A DNA stretch of 64,000 bases from Lysinibacillus mangiferihumi (GCF_003049665.1 NZ_PYWM01000024.1:1-64000); one strand, 5' to 3'; positions 45,446 to 55,322 are shown, numbered from the stretch's first letter. Translations and numbers: made by a program. The notes: generated by a model not told the origin, from the sequence alone.

Positions 45446-45886
45446 TTATTGTCCTCCCTCATTGATAAGTTCTATTACATGTTGCTGTGGGGCTAATAGT
45501 ATCCATATAGCTCCTCCAGATGTTTTTGTACGCGTCACTTTACCAATAAAGTATGGTGTATCGGTTTGAACAACCTTTTTCGCATCATCGTCCCAATAAA
45601 CAACTGTACCAACTTTGTAATCTGCTCCTTCATCAATCTGCTTTGTTTCATATTGTGCTTGCTCAATAGTTAGTGTAATTTCATCACCAGCTACGCCTTC
45701 ACGCTTACCTGTATCTCCAGTATCTTTGTCTTTTATGGCTGTTACCATTCCAAAAAAACCTTGTGCGTATGCCAATTCGTGGACTGCAACGGCTCCATCT
45801 GCAATGACTTTGACAGAATCACCGTCAGCAACTTTCCCACGCTTGCCAGTATGTCTTACCGTTGGGTATGGACGTAATTCTTTCAT
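45446..45886 (-). CDS. Capsid decoration/cement protein (DUF2190-like)
   Basis: 146 residues, beta-rich, with VADGDSVKVIADGAVAVHELAY and EGADYKVGTVVYWDDDAKKVV patterns typical of DUF2190 proteins that trimerise on capsids. Located between protease-scaffold and capsid genes. Confidence 0.82.
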   Translation of the reverse strand: MKELRPYPTVRHTGKRGKVADGDSVKVIADGAVAVHELAYAQGFFGMVTAIKDKDTGDTGKREGVAGDEITLTIEQAQYETKQIDEGADYKVGTVVYWDDDAKKVVQTDTPYFIGKVTRTKTSGGAIWILLAPQQHVIELINEGGQ

Positions 45887-45898
45887 TTTGTTCCCTCC

Positions 45899-47023
45899 TT
45901 AAAATGACGCACGGGTTACACGTGCATTCTTAATTTGATTTTGTTGCTTGTCATCTTTCATTTCACCAGTCAGTACTGTACTGCCAGTAGATTCATAACC
46001 ACTTAACAATGTTTTGACAGCGACATCCTCTAAAAACTTATCCATTTCAGCAGAAAGTACTTTTTCATCACCTTTGAATTGTTGGCAATGAACAGCCCAT
46101 AATTTCCCGAGTGGCGTCTTTTCATCCAGGAAGTTTTTAACAGCGCTCTCATTGTTGATTTTCTTTCCAATCATTTCACCAATAATCCGCTTGGATTGTA
46201 CTTGTTCGTATTTTTTAGCTTTTGCTTTCAAGTCCTTCACAACTTGAATTGCATCCATTTCACCGCTAACGTTCAGTTCCTTCAAAACACCATCCATTTG
46301 TGCATGTTGCTTTTTAAATGAATCGTCCATTTCACCAGCTAATTGCACTGCACTTACACCCAATGCATCAACAATCATTTTAGGTGTGATCTGCTTTGTT
46401 CCGTACATCTTTTTAATTTGTACCAATACTTCTTCTGGTTTCACTTCAATTCCTCCTTTGTCTTCATCTACATTAACCCCATGCATTTCACCCACAGCCA
46501 CAATACGTGTAGGCATTCCCATACGGTCTAATGGTGTCCAATCAATTGATAGTGGATCATAGCCTACAACATGTGTACTACCATTCGATTCCGCTAAGTG
46601 TGCTTCACCAAATACCGACACTTGTTTCACCACATTTCCACGGATCCATCGTTTCAATTTGACTGCAGATGCATCTACAACACCACGAAAATAGGCTGCA
46701 TCTTCTGTCATTTTCGCTCCCACCCAATGCGTAACAGGGTCAGGAAATTCGTTTGGTACATCTTCGGGCTTTTGGTGTCCAAGGAAGCCGTGTAGCGTGC
46801 GCTCATTAACAGCATCCACAATGTCCTTCAATGCCTCATGCGTGTAATACCAACCACGCTTTGATTGCGATACAGGGATTTCAACAACAACTTCTAGCGG
46901 GTCATCATCACCTTTTTTTAATGCTTCAATGTCCACTGCACTTGAAACAGCAATATCCTTTACCTCCATTTCACCTGTGATACGTGCCACAAGTTGAGCT
47001 AATTCTTTAAGTTTTTTCGACAA
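45899..47023 (-). CDS. Prohead protease-scaffold fusion (XkdF-like)
   Basis: 374 residues. The first 190 residues form a prohead protease: GFLGHQKPEDVPNEFPDPVTHW carries the candidate His, and VVKQVSVFGEAHLAES the candidate Ser. The rest is a helical, charged scaffold (IKKMYGTKQITPKMIVDALG onward). The short motif [ILV]-x-(G/A)-E-M recurs at about residues 15-19, 245, 262, 290, 340 and 365, and a looser VGEM at about 195. These look like self-cleavage sites. It precedes the decoration and capsid genes. Confidence 0.8.
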   Translation of the reverse strand: MSKKLKELAQLVARITGEMEVKDIAVSSAVDIEALKKGDDDPLEVVVEIPVSQSKRGWYYTHEALKDIVDAVNERTLHGFLGHQKPEDVPNEFPDPVTHWVGAKMTEDAAYFRGVVDASAVKLKRWIRGNVVKQVSVFGEAHLAESNGSTHVVGYDPLSIDWTPLDRMGMPTRIVAVGEMHGVNVDEDKGGIEVKPEEVLVQIKKMYGTKQITPKMIVDALGVSAVQLAGEMDDSFKKQHAQMDGVLKELNVSGEMDAIQVVKDLKAKAKKYEQVQSKRIIGEMIGKKINNESAVKNFLDEKTPLGKLWAVHCQQFKGDEKVLSAEMDKFLEDVAVKTLLSGYESTGSTVLTGEMKDDKQQNQIKNARVTRASF

Positions 47024-47072
47024 TCAGTTCACCTCCTCTCATCGAAATAAATTTATAGTTAGCTTTCAATTG

Positions 47073-48032
47073 TCATCTGCCAGCCGAATATACAGTCTTA
47101 AACCATAACTCAATGTCCGGTTGTGATTTAGGATTCAACGTCCACTCTTTGACACGCCTAGCGTATTGAACAATGTCCTCTACAACTTGCTGTAAATCAC
47201 ATAAGCAATTAGGATGTGCTGGATAGTCTGGTAATTCCTCAGCCCTGTACACTCCAATACCTAAATCAGTAACTCGTTCAGCATTGGCAATGCACACTTT
47301 ACAAGCCACTCCTGCATTAGATAACCGCCATCGGATACCCTTGGAAAATGGCGCTTCTTCTGCAGTTCGCTTCTCTGCCTGTCCATAAGCATCTGCCATT
47401 TCTGTCCTTGCAAGGCGCAAAGCTTCGTATGATAAATTTTCTGGTAACATATCACCAATGCGCTCCATCATATTTGGATACTCGACAACCATTGTCTTTT
47501 TTCCCGCTTTTACATACCGTTGCATTCGTTTAGCAACCTCCACAGGATGCTTGCCCTCTTGAATACCTTCGATTGCTATTTTGGAAAGTGCTTGATTAAT
47601 TTTTTTAGAAGTCATCCATATTCTCTCTGACAGATTTAAACCTTTTATTTTTCGATTAACAACTGCATTGACTGCCCTTTCATTGGCTCGTTGTTGTGTT
47701 ACTAGAAATGGTTTAATTGGGATACGATTCTTATTTAGTACTGCGATTGTAATTAATAAATACTGCAATGTTCCTGCTTGGAGACCTTTTTCTATTGCTT
47801 GTACAAAAAACGTATTTAGTTCTTTTGCCAGTTCATCATCAAATTGCAAAATGTACTGCAAGAATTGTTCTTCTAAGTTGTCTAACCCCTTATTTTGAAA
47901 AATTAGCTCCATCACTTCATGGACTCTTTCAATCGATTCTTCAAGAATATGATTCAACGATTGTTCCTGCCGCAATAATTCTTCAATTAACATAGCTCGG
48001 GCCAGCAATTCCGTTCGTTTGGAGTTAATCAT
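47073..48032 (-). CDS. Minor head protein (SPP1 gp7/Mu gpF-like)
   Basis: 319 residues. The C-terminal half has the phage_Mu_F pattern: LARTEMADAYGQAEKRTAEE, WRLSNAGVACKVC and YPAHPNCLCDLQQVVED with conserved cysteines. It binds the portal and takes part in DNA ejection. It overlaps the portal gene by 4 bases. Confidence 0.87.
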   Translation of the reverse strand: MINSKRTELLARAMLIEELLRQEQSLNHILEESIERVHEVMELIFQNKGLDNLEEQFLQYILQFDDELAKELNTFFVQAIEKGLQAGTLQYLLITIAVLNKNRIPIKPFLVTQQRANERAVNAVVNRKIKGLNLSERIWMTSKKINQALSKIAIEGIQEGKHPVEVAKRMQRYVKAGKKTMVVEYPNMMERIGDMLPENLSYEALRLARTEMADAYGQAEKRTAEEAPFSKGIRWRLSNAGVACKVCIANAERVTDLGIGVYRAEELPDYPAHPNCLCDLQQVVEDIVQYARRVKEWTLNPKSQPDIELWFKTVYSAGR

Positions 48033-49549
48033 CCATCACTCACGTCCAATCCTAATTCTTTTAATTGCTTCAATATATCCTGATACTCTTTACTTACATT
48101 CTCGTAATCTGGCATCCGCATTTTTTCAGCAATCGTCTTATCAATTCGCTCTTTCTCCCCAACACCTTCTTCTGGATCATAAGGCTTCATTGTATGAACA
48201 AATTTTGACAAGAAATCAACCGCTGATTCTTTACTCATCAATTCAGCTGCTACTGCTGTTGTAATAGCCGTCACTACGTTCACAAGCTCTTTGCTTATTT
48301 CTTCATTTGTACGATAGTCAACGTTATCCCAAACAATGTCAGTTGCGAATGTATCAGGTTTCTTATAGCCTTCCATTCCACTTGAAAAATACAACACCAT
48401 ACGTGCCAACCTTTGCCACGCCTGTGTCATTTGCTCACGCTTCCGCTCAATTGATCTGATTAATATCGGCATTTGCTCCTGTACCGATGACAAAGAGGAT
48501 GGTGTATGTACACCAAAAACAAATTCTGGTGTTTCTGATGCATCCACAATGTTATAAAATGTTAGCTTCAATAAATCCTTAGCTGCACCAGTAGGGTTTG
48601 AAGGCTCTATGAATTCGGCTTTTTCTGCTGGGTCAAAAATAAAAATTTCCCTTCCTGTTAAATCCACTTCTTCCTGTGGTTTAGCAGTTGGGAAATTGAC
48701 TTTTTTGAACTTATTCACGTCTTTTACATAAAGCCCTAACTTCGGTGTTGAGTGCATCTTACTCCCCTGCATAGCATGAATCATGATGTCATGATACACC
48801 TTTAGATAGGGCTCAATAGGCTCTAACTCCGAATTTCCGTATAAAGAGTGAGAGTATGCATTTTTGAAATGCTGAATTGGAATAAACGACAAACCTGTAG
48901 GAGTGCGACCTTCTTTCACAGTTGATGGTAACAAACCAGATATCAACTTCAATTCTGTATATCCTACCGTGTGAACTTGTTGAACCTCCGCAGAGTTTTC
49001 ATTTCCTAATTCATCAGTCCACTTTATCGTTTGGGTAACTGTGTATTTAATCGGATTATGCGTTATTGGGTCAACTTCAATGTCGACCGCCTTCGCATCA
49101 ATAAAGGTTAATTTAACAAATAATTGTTTTTCTGGATGCAACACCACTTCGTATGGTGCTTCTTTTGATACATATACGTAACAATCACCGTCACGAAGAA
49201 ACTCAATAATCGTTCGAATGAAGTTCGACTTGTTTTCTTCTTGGAACGTATCAAGTACTACCTGTGCGTTCGGATCCGTGGACGAAAACATGGGAATACC
49301 CATGAATGCTGCTCGATTGTTGATGACCACCCTAGCAAATCCTGCACCTAATTTGTAACCTTCTTGCGTATTTTCATAGAGTGCCCGCGCCATATCATAA
49401 TCGACCTTTGAAGTATCTAATTGATAACGCCCTGTGATAACCCCTTTGATTCTGCCAAACAGACCGATAGTAGATGTCCTCATTTTTGACATTTCACCAG
49501 TTACAACATATCGAATCCGCTCCATAATGCTCGGTTTGTAATTAACCAT
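48029..49549 (-). CDS. Portal protein (SPP1 gp6-like)
   Basis: 506 residues from the ATG at 49549, with GGGGGGAA upstream. Marks are YELNTQEGYKLGAG-like sequence (ENTQEGYKLGAGFARVVINN), GDCYVYVSKEAP, QHFKNAYSHSLYGNSELEPI and the tunnel-helix region APGVxxPSSLSSVQEQ-like HTPSSLSSVQEQMPIL. A VTGEM motif near residues 16-20 matches the proposed protease sites. It forms the packaging pore. Confidence 0.92.
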   Translation of the reverse strand: MVNYKPSIMERIRYVVTGEMSKMRTSTIGLFGRIKGVITGRYQLDTSKVDYDMARALYENTQEGYKLGAGFARVVINNRAAFMGIPMFSSTDPNAQVVLDTFQEENKSNFIRTIIEFLRDGDCYVYVSKEAPYEVVLHPEKQLFVKLTFIDAKAVDIEVDPITHNPIKYTVTQTIKWTDELGNENSAEVQQVHTVGYTELKLISGLLPSTVKEGRTPTGLSFIPIQHFKNAYSHSLYGNSELEPIEPYLKVYHDIMIHAMQGSKMHSTPKLGLYVKDVNKFKKVNFPTAKPQEEVDLTGREIFIFDPAEKAEFIEPSNPTGAAKDLLKLTFYNIVDASETPEFVFGVHTPSSLSSVQEQMPILIRSIERKREQMTQAWQRLARMVLYFSSGMEGYKKPDTFATDIVWDNVDYRTNEEISKELVNVVTAITTAVAAELMSKESAVDFLSKFVHTMKPYDPEEGVGEKERIDKTIAEKMRMPDYENVSKEYQDILKQLKELGLDVSDG

Positions 49550-50954
49550 ATAGTTTCCCCCCAATCGCTACGCCGCTGTATTCTTCTTCAATTTCTGTAT
49601 TTGCAAATGCTAAGGCTAAACCGTCGGCTCTGTCTGGAGATGGAAGCCCTCTACGTTTCATATCTTCTTTCCGTTCTAGTTTAATTTTTCCTTTAGATGT
49701 AACGCGATACTTCCTAGACGTCAATTGAGCTATAAGTTCATCATCGTTAGGAATTTCAATATCTTCTAGTAACTCTTTGATTACAGCCCATGATTCTGTT
49801 CCCCAATCATCGTATGATTCGCTGTTATTTGCTCTTGCGCCGTTACTACAACGATTGATTGTTATGTTATATCCTTCTTCAAGAACGACTTCATTCAATC
49901 GATCAGTAACACCGCCCCCTACACCGTCATCATCCACGTTAATCGTGCAATGCAACTTGCTATATTCACGCATTAGTTCACGTGCTTTTTTAATCGCTTC
50001 ACCTGCTGTCTTCATCGTGTCTTGACCTTGAAAACGCTCGAATCCAAGAACTTTCTTTCCAATCCGTGCAAATATAGTCGTTTCATCACTACCAAACCTC
50101 GCAACGTCTACCCCAATAGAAAGAACAGCGCTATATGGGATATCCAAATTCCCATCATCATCAACATACACTACTCGTCTTGTTGCTTTTTCCACTTCAA
50201 ACAACGATATGAATGCATCTGGCTCCCCTTTAGGAAACTCGCCAAAAATTCGGACTCTTGCTACATCACTGTCCCTACCGTATTTCCGTAATAGGGATGC
50301 AATGTTATCCTTATTCGTCCGTTTACTATCATAAGACGATACTTTTAATGTTTGATAATCTATTCTGTCACGATGATGAGAATCATAAAAAACCCCACTC
50401 GTTCGTGTAGGGTTTCCGCACATTAATAATTTATTTTCCGCACCAGATAGCGTACCTAGAATAGCTTCCATAATGGAATCTGCTACCCCAGATGCTTCAT
50501 CAACTACAAATAGCATGAAATCTTCATGAAATCCTTGGATGTTTTCCGGTTTTGTTGCAGTTCGGGCTGTTGCAAACCATCGTTCTTCATTACCTATCAT
50601 ATAGACTTTGGTTTTCGTCCACTTTAAGAAGTTATTAACGAGTGTTCCTTCAAGCCACTTTGCAATTTCCGCCCAAAGAACGTCGTGTAGCTGTTGTTTT
50701 GTAGGTGCTGTACATATTACTTTAGGATTCGGTCGACAACATAGAAACCAAATGACGGACCACGCTTCAAGTGCCGTTTTTCCAACACCTTGCCCAGAAC
50801 GAACACTCACTTTCGGTTTGGTTGCCAATGCAGCCAGAGTTTCACTTTGCCACTCATCTGGATTGACTTGCAAAATGTCTTGTACAAATGCTACTGGATC
50901 ATCCCAATAAACGTCTATAAGATTAACTAGTAAGTTGCCATGTTTATTACTCAT
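49542..50954 (-). CDS. xtmB: Terminase large subunit
   Basis: 470 residues. ATPase motifs: SGQGVGKT (Walker A, near residue 53) and [10 protein letters not shown] (Walker B). Nuclease motifs: [26 protein letters not shown] and [12 protein letters not shown]. It pumps DNA into the prohead and cuts concatemers. It overlaps the portal and small terminase genes. Confidence 0.95.
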   Translation of the reverse strand: MSNKHGNLLVNLIDVYWDDPVAFVQDILQVNPDEWQSETLAALATKPKVSVRSGQGVGKTALEAWSVIWFLCCRPNPKVICTAPTKQQLHDVLWAEIAKWLEGTLVNNFLKWTKTKVYMIGNEERWFATARTATKPENIQGFHEDFMLFVVDEASGVADSIMEAILGTLSGAENKLLMCGNPTRTSGVFYDSHHRDRIDYQTLKVSSYDSKRTNKDNIASLLRKYGRDSDVARVRIFGEFPKGEPDAFISLFEVEKATRRVVYVDDDGNLDIPYSAVLSIGVDVARFGSDETTIFARIGKKVLGFERFQGQDTMKTAGEAIKKARELMREYSKLHCTINVDDDGVGGGVTDRLNEVVLEEGYNITINRCSNGARANNSESYDDWGTESWAVIKELLEDIEIPNDDELIAQLTSRKYRVTSKGKIKLERKEDMKRRGLPSPDRADGLALAFANTEIEEEYSGVAIGGKLYG

Positions 50955-51813
50955 TTACATTCACCTTACGCTTTTCAGCCACCTCATTAAGTGCGGCCAC
51001 CCAGTCTTCTGCACTTTGGTTTTTATCGCCACCCTTTAAGTTTTCGATTTCAACTTTTGTCTTTTTCACATGAAGCTTCATCTGTTTTAACTTCCATTGT
51101 TGTTCACTATTCGATTTTTCAATATCATGTTTTTGTTTAATCGCTCTCACAAGTTGACTCGTGACTCTTGTTAGTGCTTCCTCAAGATTGAGTATGTCAT
51201 CCATTTTACGAAAAATCGTTTCTTCAACCTCAACAGTAACCATGCGTTCTTTTGCTATTGTGACAGTTTGACCATCCGCACCAGTTGCAGCTTCTTTCAC
51301 TTTCCTCAATTGTTGCAACTCACGCCTCTGCTTTTCCGTAAGACCTTGTTCAATTGCTTTAATTCGTTTCATCATTCTACGTTGCCGTATGGTTAGTTCA
51401 CGAACGTTTCTATCAATCTGGAATAACGGGTCAGTTTCAATAGTGCCATATAGCTCCCGTTCCTCTTCATCTAGGTAGTCCCACATGAGAGATTCATATT
51501 CGCCTGTCGTTACAGCGTTTTTGTTACCTTGAGGAGCCGAGCCTCCTCTGTTACCTTTTGCATTTTGATTGTTGAGGGGGGCTCCTCCTGTATTGCCTAC
51601 AGCATTTTGATTGCCTCTAGGTGCGCCTTTTTTGGTATGCATACTTTTTTCGTTTGGTGTGCATACTTTTTCATTAGCATTGTCCATACCTCGCCATTTG
51701 CGTTGTTGCCAACTCTTGACGGTGTTAATGGACACGTTGTACTTAGCAGCGATGTCTTTTTGCTTCATGCCGCTTTTATAATCTTGATAAGCTAATTGAT
51801 ATTTTTCAGCCAT
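50947..51813 (-). CDS. xtmA: Terminase small subunit
   Basis: 288 residues. N-terminal HTH ([20 protein letters not shown]), then a basic Gly/Asn-rich block with three GNQNAVGN-type repeats (about 60-100), then helices ([14 protein letters not shown]). XtmA/YqaS-type small terminases have this plan. It recognises the packaging site and recruits the large subunit. Confidence 0.9.
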   Translation of the reverse strand: MAEKYQLAYQDYKSGMKQKDIAAKYNVSINTVKSWQQRKWRGMDNANEKVCTPNEKSMHTKKGAPRGNQNAVGNTGGAPLNNQNAKGNRGGSAPQGNKNAVTTGEYESLMWDYLDEEERELYGTIETDPLFQIDRNVRELTIRQRRMMKRIKAIEQGLTEKQRRELQQLRKVKEAATGADGQTVTIAKERMVTVEVEETIFRKMDDILNLEEALTRVTSQLVRAIKQKHDIEKSNSEQQWKLKQMKLHVKKTKVEIENLKGGDKNQSAEDWVAALNEVAEKRKVNVNE

Positions 51814-51858
51814 GTTACATTAACACCACCCCCATCAATTGAGTTGAGTTTGTTTTTA

Positions 51859-52113
51859 TCAATCGTCTTTTTGTAAGTCGATGTCTAGCTCGATTAGTTT
51901 TTTTAAATCATCTACAGTCGAAACTTTGATTTGACCGTCTTTGAAGTCTTTTACCCATTGAGCTATCCCTGCTTGTACGATATTTCTATAACGTTCTTTT
52001 GATTCATTAATACTTTCAGCCATGCTTATTTCATGTTCCAGTAGCAAGTCATCTTCTTTTATAGATACAGAACATTTGTTTGTATTTTTCATTGCCTCAT
52101 CATAACCCTTCAC
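51859..52113 (-). CDS. Small acidic phage protein
   Basis: 84 residues from a GTG at 52113, or 77 from the ATG at 52092; both have imperfect ribosome sites. It is acidic and helical (LEHEISMAESINESKERYRN), with a strand at the start that resembles small regulators, but no clear DNA-binding motif. It precedes the terminase genes. Unknown function. Confidence 0.6.
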   Translation of the reverse strand: MKGYDEAMKNTNKCSVSIKEDDLLLEHEISMAESINESKERYRNIVQAGIAQWVKDFKDGQIKVSTVDDLKKLIELDIDLQKDD

Positions 52114-52232
52114 TTATAATGAAAGTGAGATAGCGAGTGGGCTAAAACCGTGAACGGTATGTCGCTATCTCTGCCATGATGTGGCATGGTTTTGTAGAAA
52201 AGATGAGTGTTAGCGCACTCGTCTTTTCTTTT

Positions 52233-52850
52233 TTATTTTTTAGGCTTAGGATATGGCTTATTTAAATGCAAGATCTTCTTACGGATTTTTTTGTTTAATG
52301 GCATAAGATACTTGTGTTTACCAGTAGTCATATATATTTGGGCATTTGAATCAACATTTTTTCTAAGCCATTCAATACGTTGACTTCCTTTCCCATATTT
52401 TGAGTAGATAGACTTTGGATGAACTTTTTTACCGTGAATAATAAAGTAATGTTCACCGTCCGTTTTGCCTTGGTAAATCCAATTAGTTGCTTGATATATG
52501 CCTCCATGGTGATTTTGTTCAGTATCTGCATAACTAACTATCAATTCAATATTTGGCGACTGCATTTTTAAGAATTTGATTGCTCTCGCTAATATCTCTG
52601 ATACAAATGATTTATGATGGTTGAGAGCAACCCTTGTCAGCTCACAACATTCTTTTTGCGTAAGTCCATAAGGTGAACCAATCTTGCCATTTGCCCCTCT
52701 ACTAAAAATCACAACACCAATGAACTTTCCATCTTCCCATGCGCCAACTTTCACTAATTTCCCTGCAGGTAGGCATTTACTATAATGAAAATTTTCGCAT
52801 GCGAATTTAGCCGCTTCATGTGTAGCCCATGCAATTTTTAATGTAGTCAT
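52233..52850 (-). CDS. Mom-like DNA modification protein
   Basis: 205 residues that resemble Mu Mom and the related GNAT-like phage proteins: ENFHYSKCLPAGKLVKVGAW, GVVIFSRGANGKIGSPYGL, CCELTRVALNHH and the IVSYADTEQNHHGGIYQATN motif. Mom modifies adenines in phage DNA (momylation), protecting it from restriction. It overlaps the ParB-like gene by 4 bases. The family match is by these motifs from memory; activity is inferred. Confidence 0.78.
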   Translation of the reverse strand: MTTLKIAWATHEAAKFACENFHYSKCLPAGKLVKVGAWEDGKFIGVVIFSRGANGKIGSPYGLTQKECCELTRVALNHHKSFVSEILARAIKFLKMQSPNIELIVSYADTEQNHHGGIYQATNWIYQGKTDGEHYFIIHGKKVHPKSIYSKYGKGSQRIEWLRKNVDSNAQIYMTTGKHKYLMPLNKKIRKKILHLNKPYPKPKK

Positions 52851-53368
52851 TCATGTTCAAACTCCTCATGGCAGTGTGGACATGTAATAAGCTTAGAAGT
52901 TAATACTCCTAGGTCGCCTTGATCGTCCTCTGTACCTTCATCAAAGTTTGGAACTTCAATATCGCCAATCATGTGTTTTAGGTCCACCTCATCAAATCCT
53001 GTTAATTGCAAATCAATGTCACTATCTTGTAGTTCTTGTAATAATGCAATTAATGCATCCTCATCCCAATCGCCACTAATTTTATTAAGGGCTATATTCA
53101 ATGCCTTTTCTTGCGATGGCTCCAAGTTCACTACTGAAACATCTAATTCTTGAAAACCCTCAGCTACTAAAATTTTAAAGCGTTGATGACCACCTACCAG
53201 ATTCCCTGTTTTTTCGTTCCAAATTAAAGGATCTATATAACCAAATTCTTTAATAGAACGCTTTAGACTTTCATATTCGACATCACCTGGTTGTAAATCT
53301 ACACGTGGATTGTATGGTGCTGGATTTATCTTGTTTACAGGTATACAAATTATCTTCAAAATGACCAC
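52847..53368 (-). CDS. ParB-like N-terminal domain protein with zinc-finger tail
   Basis: 173 residues. ParB/Srx domain: NKINPAPYNPRVDLQPGD, then LVGGHQRFKIL (the CTP/nucleotide-binding GGHRR-like box). The end CPHCHEEFEHE could bind zinc. In phages this domain often stands alone or fused with DNA methylases upstream of terminase. Next to a Mom-like gene it may help DNA modification. AGGGAGTGG lies upstream of a TTG/ATG region; start at 53368 is tentative. Confidence 0.82.
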   Translation of the reverse strand: MVILKIICIPVNKINPAPYNPRVDLQPGDVEYESLKRSIKEFGYIDPLIWNEKTGNLVGGHQRFKILVAEGFQELDVSVVNLEPSQEKALNIALNKISGDWDEDALIALLQELQDSDIDLQLTGFDEVDLKHMIGDIEVPNFDEGTEDDQGDLGVLTSKLITCPHCHEEFEHE

Positions 53369-53389
53369 TCCCTTTTCATTCGTATATGC

Positions 53390-53722
53390 CTACCACCATC
53401 TATAACGGAAACCTCGAAAGCCATTGATATTTTGAATATTTTCTTGCTGTAAATCATCCATAAAAATAAGGCAGCCACTCCATGTGCGATTAGTCACCTC
53501 ACATGTAGCAGTTGCCTTTTCTTCAATTCGTATAACCCTCATTGATGATTCAATCCATCCATTCTTCACGAAGTACATTCTATCCCCTATGTTCAATCGC
53601 TTAGGTCGCCTTGATAGTTGCCAGAACTGTTCATATCCGCCTTGTTTGTATACACCGGTTTCTCTATCGTCATTTTTATATTCCCACTTTGGAATCGTTA
53701 CTACGATGTCCAATGGCATCAC
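53390..53722 (-). CDS. ASCH/PUA-like small protein
   Basis: 110 residues. The LNIGDRMYFVKNGWIESSMRVI segment with a split RCRLK pattern and a final aromatic tail (GFRGFRYRWW) resembles ASCH/PUA-like nucleic-acid-binding folds, split only by similarity. Several starts are possible; a TTG at 53713 is best spaced from GAGGTG. It joins the ParB-like/Mom-like pair in the same direction. Confidence 0.6.
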   Translation of the reverse strand: MMPLDIVVTIPKWEYKNDDRETGVYKQGGYEQFWQLSRRPKRLNIGDRMYFVKNGWIESSMRVIRIEEKATATCEVTNRTWSGCLIFMDDLQQENIQNINGFRGFRYRWW

Positions 53723-53867
53723 CTCATTGTGTTAGTTGCTTTGTGAAACCTATATAAGGCGCCAAAATATTAGTACATATGTTTATATTCAATCTGTATA
53801 CTTTTTTTATTACAATAAATTATGCTCTACAATTAAATTATTAATACTATTCTGTCAGCCTGAAATA

Positions 53868-54452
53868 CTACTTATTTTTAATATAATTAACATGATTAAC
53901 AATGAAGTTTTTTATATCATCAATAGTTACATCAAAACCCTTATTTAATAATTCATCTCTAATTACTAATAATGATGAAGAAGGGTATTTAATTAAAGCT
54001 TGCCTAATTTCTTCTTCAATTAGTTTATTTGTATATAACTTTTTAAAACTCTCTATTGTTTCATTTTTAATTTTTTCACCGTGTGCAATTAAATCTTCAT
54101 AAGAATAACTTTCTTTTGTTTCACTCATATCAGTATTTACTGATTTATCAACTTTATCAGCAACATCGTCAAACGTATTTTTTTGATTTAACAAAATATT
54201 GGTCATATTATCTAACTTTTTATTAGAATCTTGCCTCATTGATTCCAAAGTTTGCTTATTATCGGTATCTTGTTTAAATGCAAAGAATATCGCAACTAAC
54301 GCTAAAGCGATTGATACAGCACTGGAAATGATACTAAAATTTGTTTCTACCTTTATGTTTTTTGCGAAAATAGTTGCAATCAATAATATTATAATACCGA
54401 TTAAAACAAATAATAACCAAAACCAATCTCGATTAGTCCACTTTTTAAACAT
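53868..54452 (-). CDS. Membrane-anchored coiled-coil protein, likely cargo
   Basis: 194 residues from the ATG at 54452 (GGGAGGT 7 bases upstream). Two N-terminal membrane spans (about 11-31 and 38-58), a coiled coil (SMRQDSNKKLDNMTNILLNQ) and a C-terminal cytoplasmic domain (LIEEEIRQALIKYPSSSLLV). Not a standard structural gene. The plan resembles membrane-bound phage-exclusion proteins, but I do not recognise the family. Confidence 0.7.
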   Translation of the reverse strand: MFKKWTNRDWFWLLFVLIGIIILLIATIFAKNIKVETNFSIISSAVSIALALVAIFFAFKQDTDNKQTLESMRQDSNKKLDNMTNILLNQKNTFDDVADKVDKSVNTDMSETKESYSYEDLIAHGEKIKNETIESFKKLYTNKLIEEEIRQALIKYPSSSLLVIRDELLNKGFDVTIDDIKNFIVNHVNYIKNK

Positions 54453-54605
54453 ATAAAAAACCTCCCACTCCATTATAATCTGGAAGGTATTACTTTGGAA
54501 CGATTTTCTATAAACTCCTTTCTCAAATCCACACCAAATTCAGTCCTCTATTTGCATTTCACATTCTCCATTTGGCAGTTTGATGCAGGTTTCTAAGCAA
54601 AATAA

Positions 54606-54632
54606 AACCCCTCGAATCCGCTCAAGGGGGTT
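54606..54632 (-). terminator. Rho-independent terminator
   Basis: AACCCCTCGA pairs with TCAAGGGGGTT (minor mismatch) and, on the minus strand, TTTTATTTTG follows. It ends transcription coming from the DUF3953-like gene. Confidence 0.75.
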
Positions 54633-54818
54633 ATACATTCGTCTATTATTCTATTGTGGTAAATGTCGAATTAGCTCACTTCTAGCAACCGTGGTAGAGC
54701 TACACCACGTTAATTATTGTAATCGAATTGTATTTTTTAGTGCATTTCCGTGCACGTTTAGTAAGTTTGACTGATCAAAATGTAAAGTGGACGAAGTTCA
54801 TACGATAACCATTCCATA

Positions 54819-55046
54819 TCAAAAGAAGATTCGAATTGATACAATTACTGAAAACAAAAACACTCCCATATAGAACCAACCATAAACTTTTGTCTCGCTT
54901 TGAAATTTTTTAATTCCTAGAATTAACATCACTAAGCCTATGAAGAATACCAATAAGAAATTCCAGTGGTAATCATGTGTGATAATCCCATACGTTGAGA
55001 GAGACAATATTATGACTGTAAAAACAATTTGAAAAATTGTCAGCAT
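54819..55046 (-). CDS. DUF3953-like (YczI-type) membrane protein
   Basis: 75 residues with three spans and a FIGLVMLILGIKKFQSE loop, the YczI/DUF3953 pattern. Function unknown. GGAGTGGG stands upstream. It is usual in Bacillales chromosomes and probably a cargo gene here. Confidence 0.7.
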   Translation of the reverse strand: MLTIFQIVFTVIILSLSTYGIITHDYHWNFLLVFFIGLVMLILGIKKFQSETKVYGWFYMGVFLFSVIVSIRIFF

Positions 55047-55175
55047 AACTTCCCACTCCTCTGTTTTATATTAATCATACAACAAATAAACATTGGTGGG
55101 AATGAATTACAATTTAAGCCCTTATATTAAATAAGATACCTAATCTCTTAAAAAATATGGGCCGGCCATGTATGT

Positions 55176-55224
55176 CTTGCCCCGAACAAGTTTATGGGGC
55201 GCGGGTCGGTCGTCGGTCTGTCTT
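55176..55224. promoter_or_regulatory. GC-rich block, possible packaging (cos-like) site
   Basis: In an AT-rich spacer a GCCCC/GGGGC hairpin (55179-55200) is followed by GCGGGTCGGTCGTCGGTCTG with two exact tandem GTCGGTC units (55205-55218). It stands out from the surroundings and is not coding. It could be a cos/pac-type site or a protein-binding site; unproven. Confidence 0.35.
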
Positions 55225-55322
55225 TCCCTAATATTTAGGATTATATAAAAACCAAGGGAGGAAACCTTTACCGCACCGAACCTACCTCCGAGTTTACAAT
55301 ATTAATTTTTAAATACCTAATC

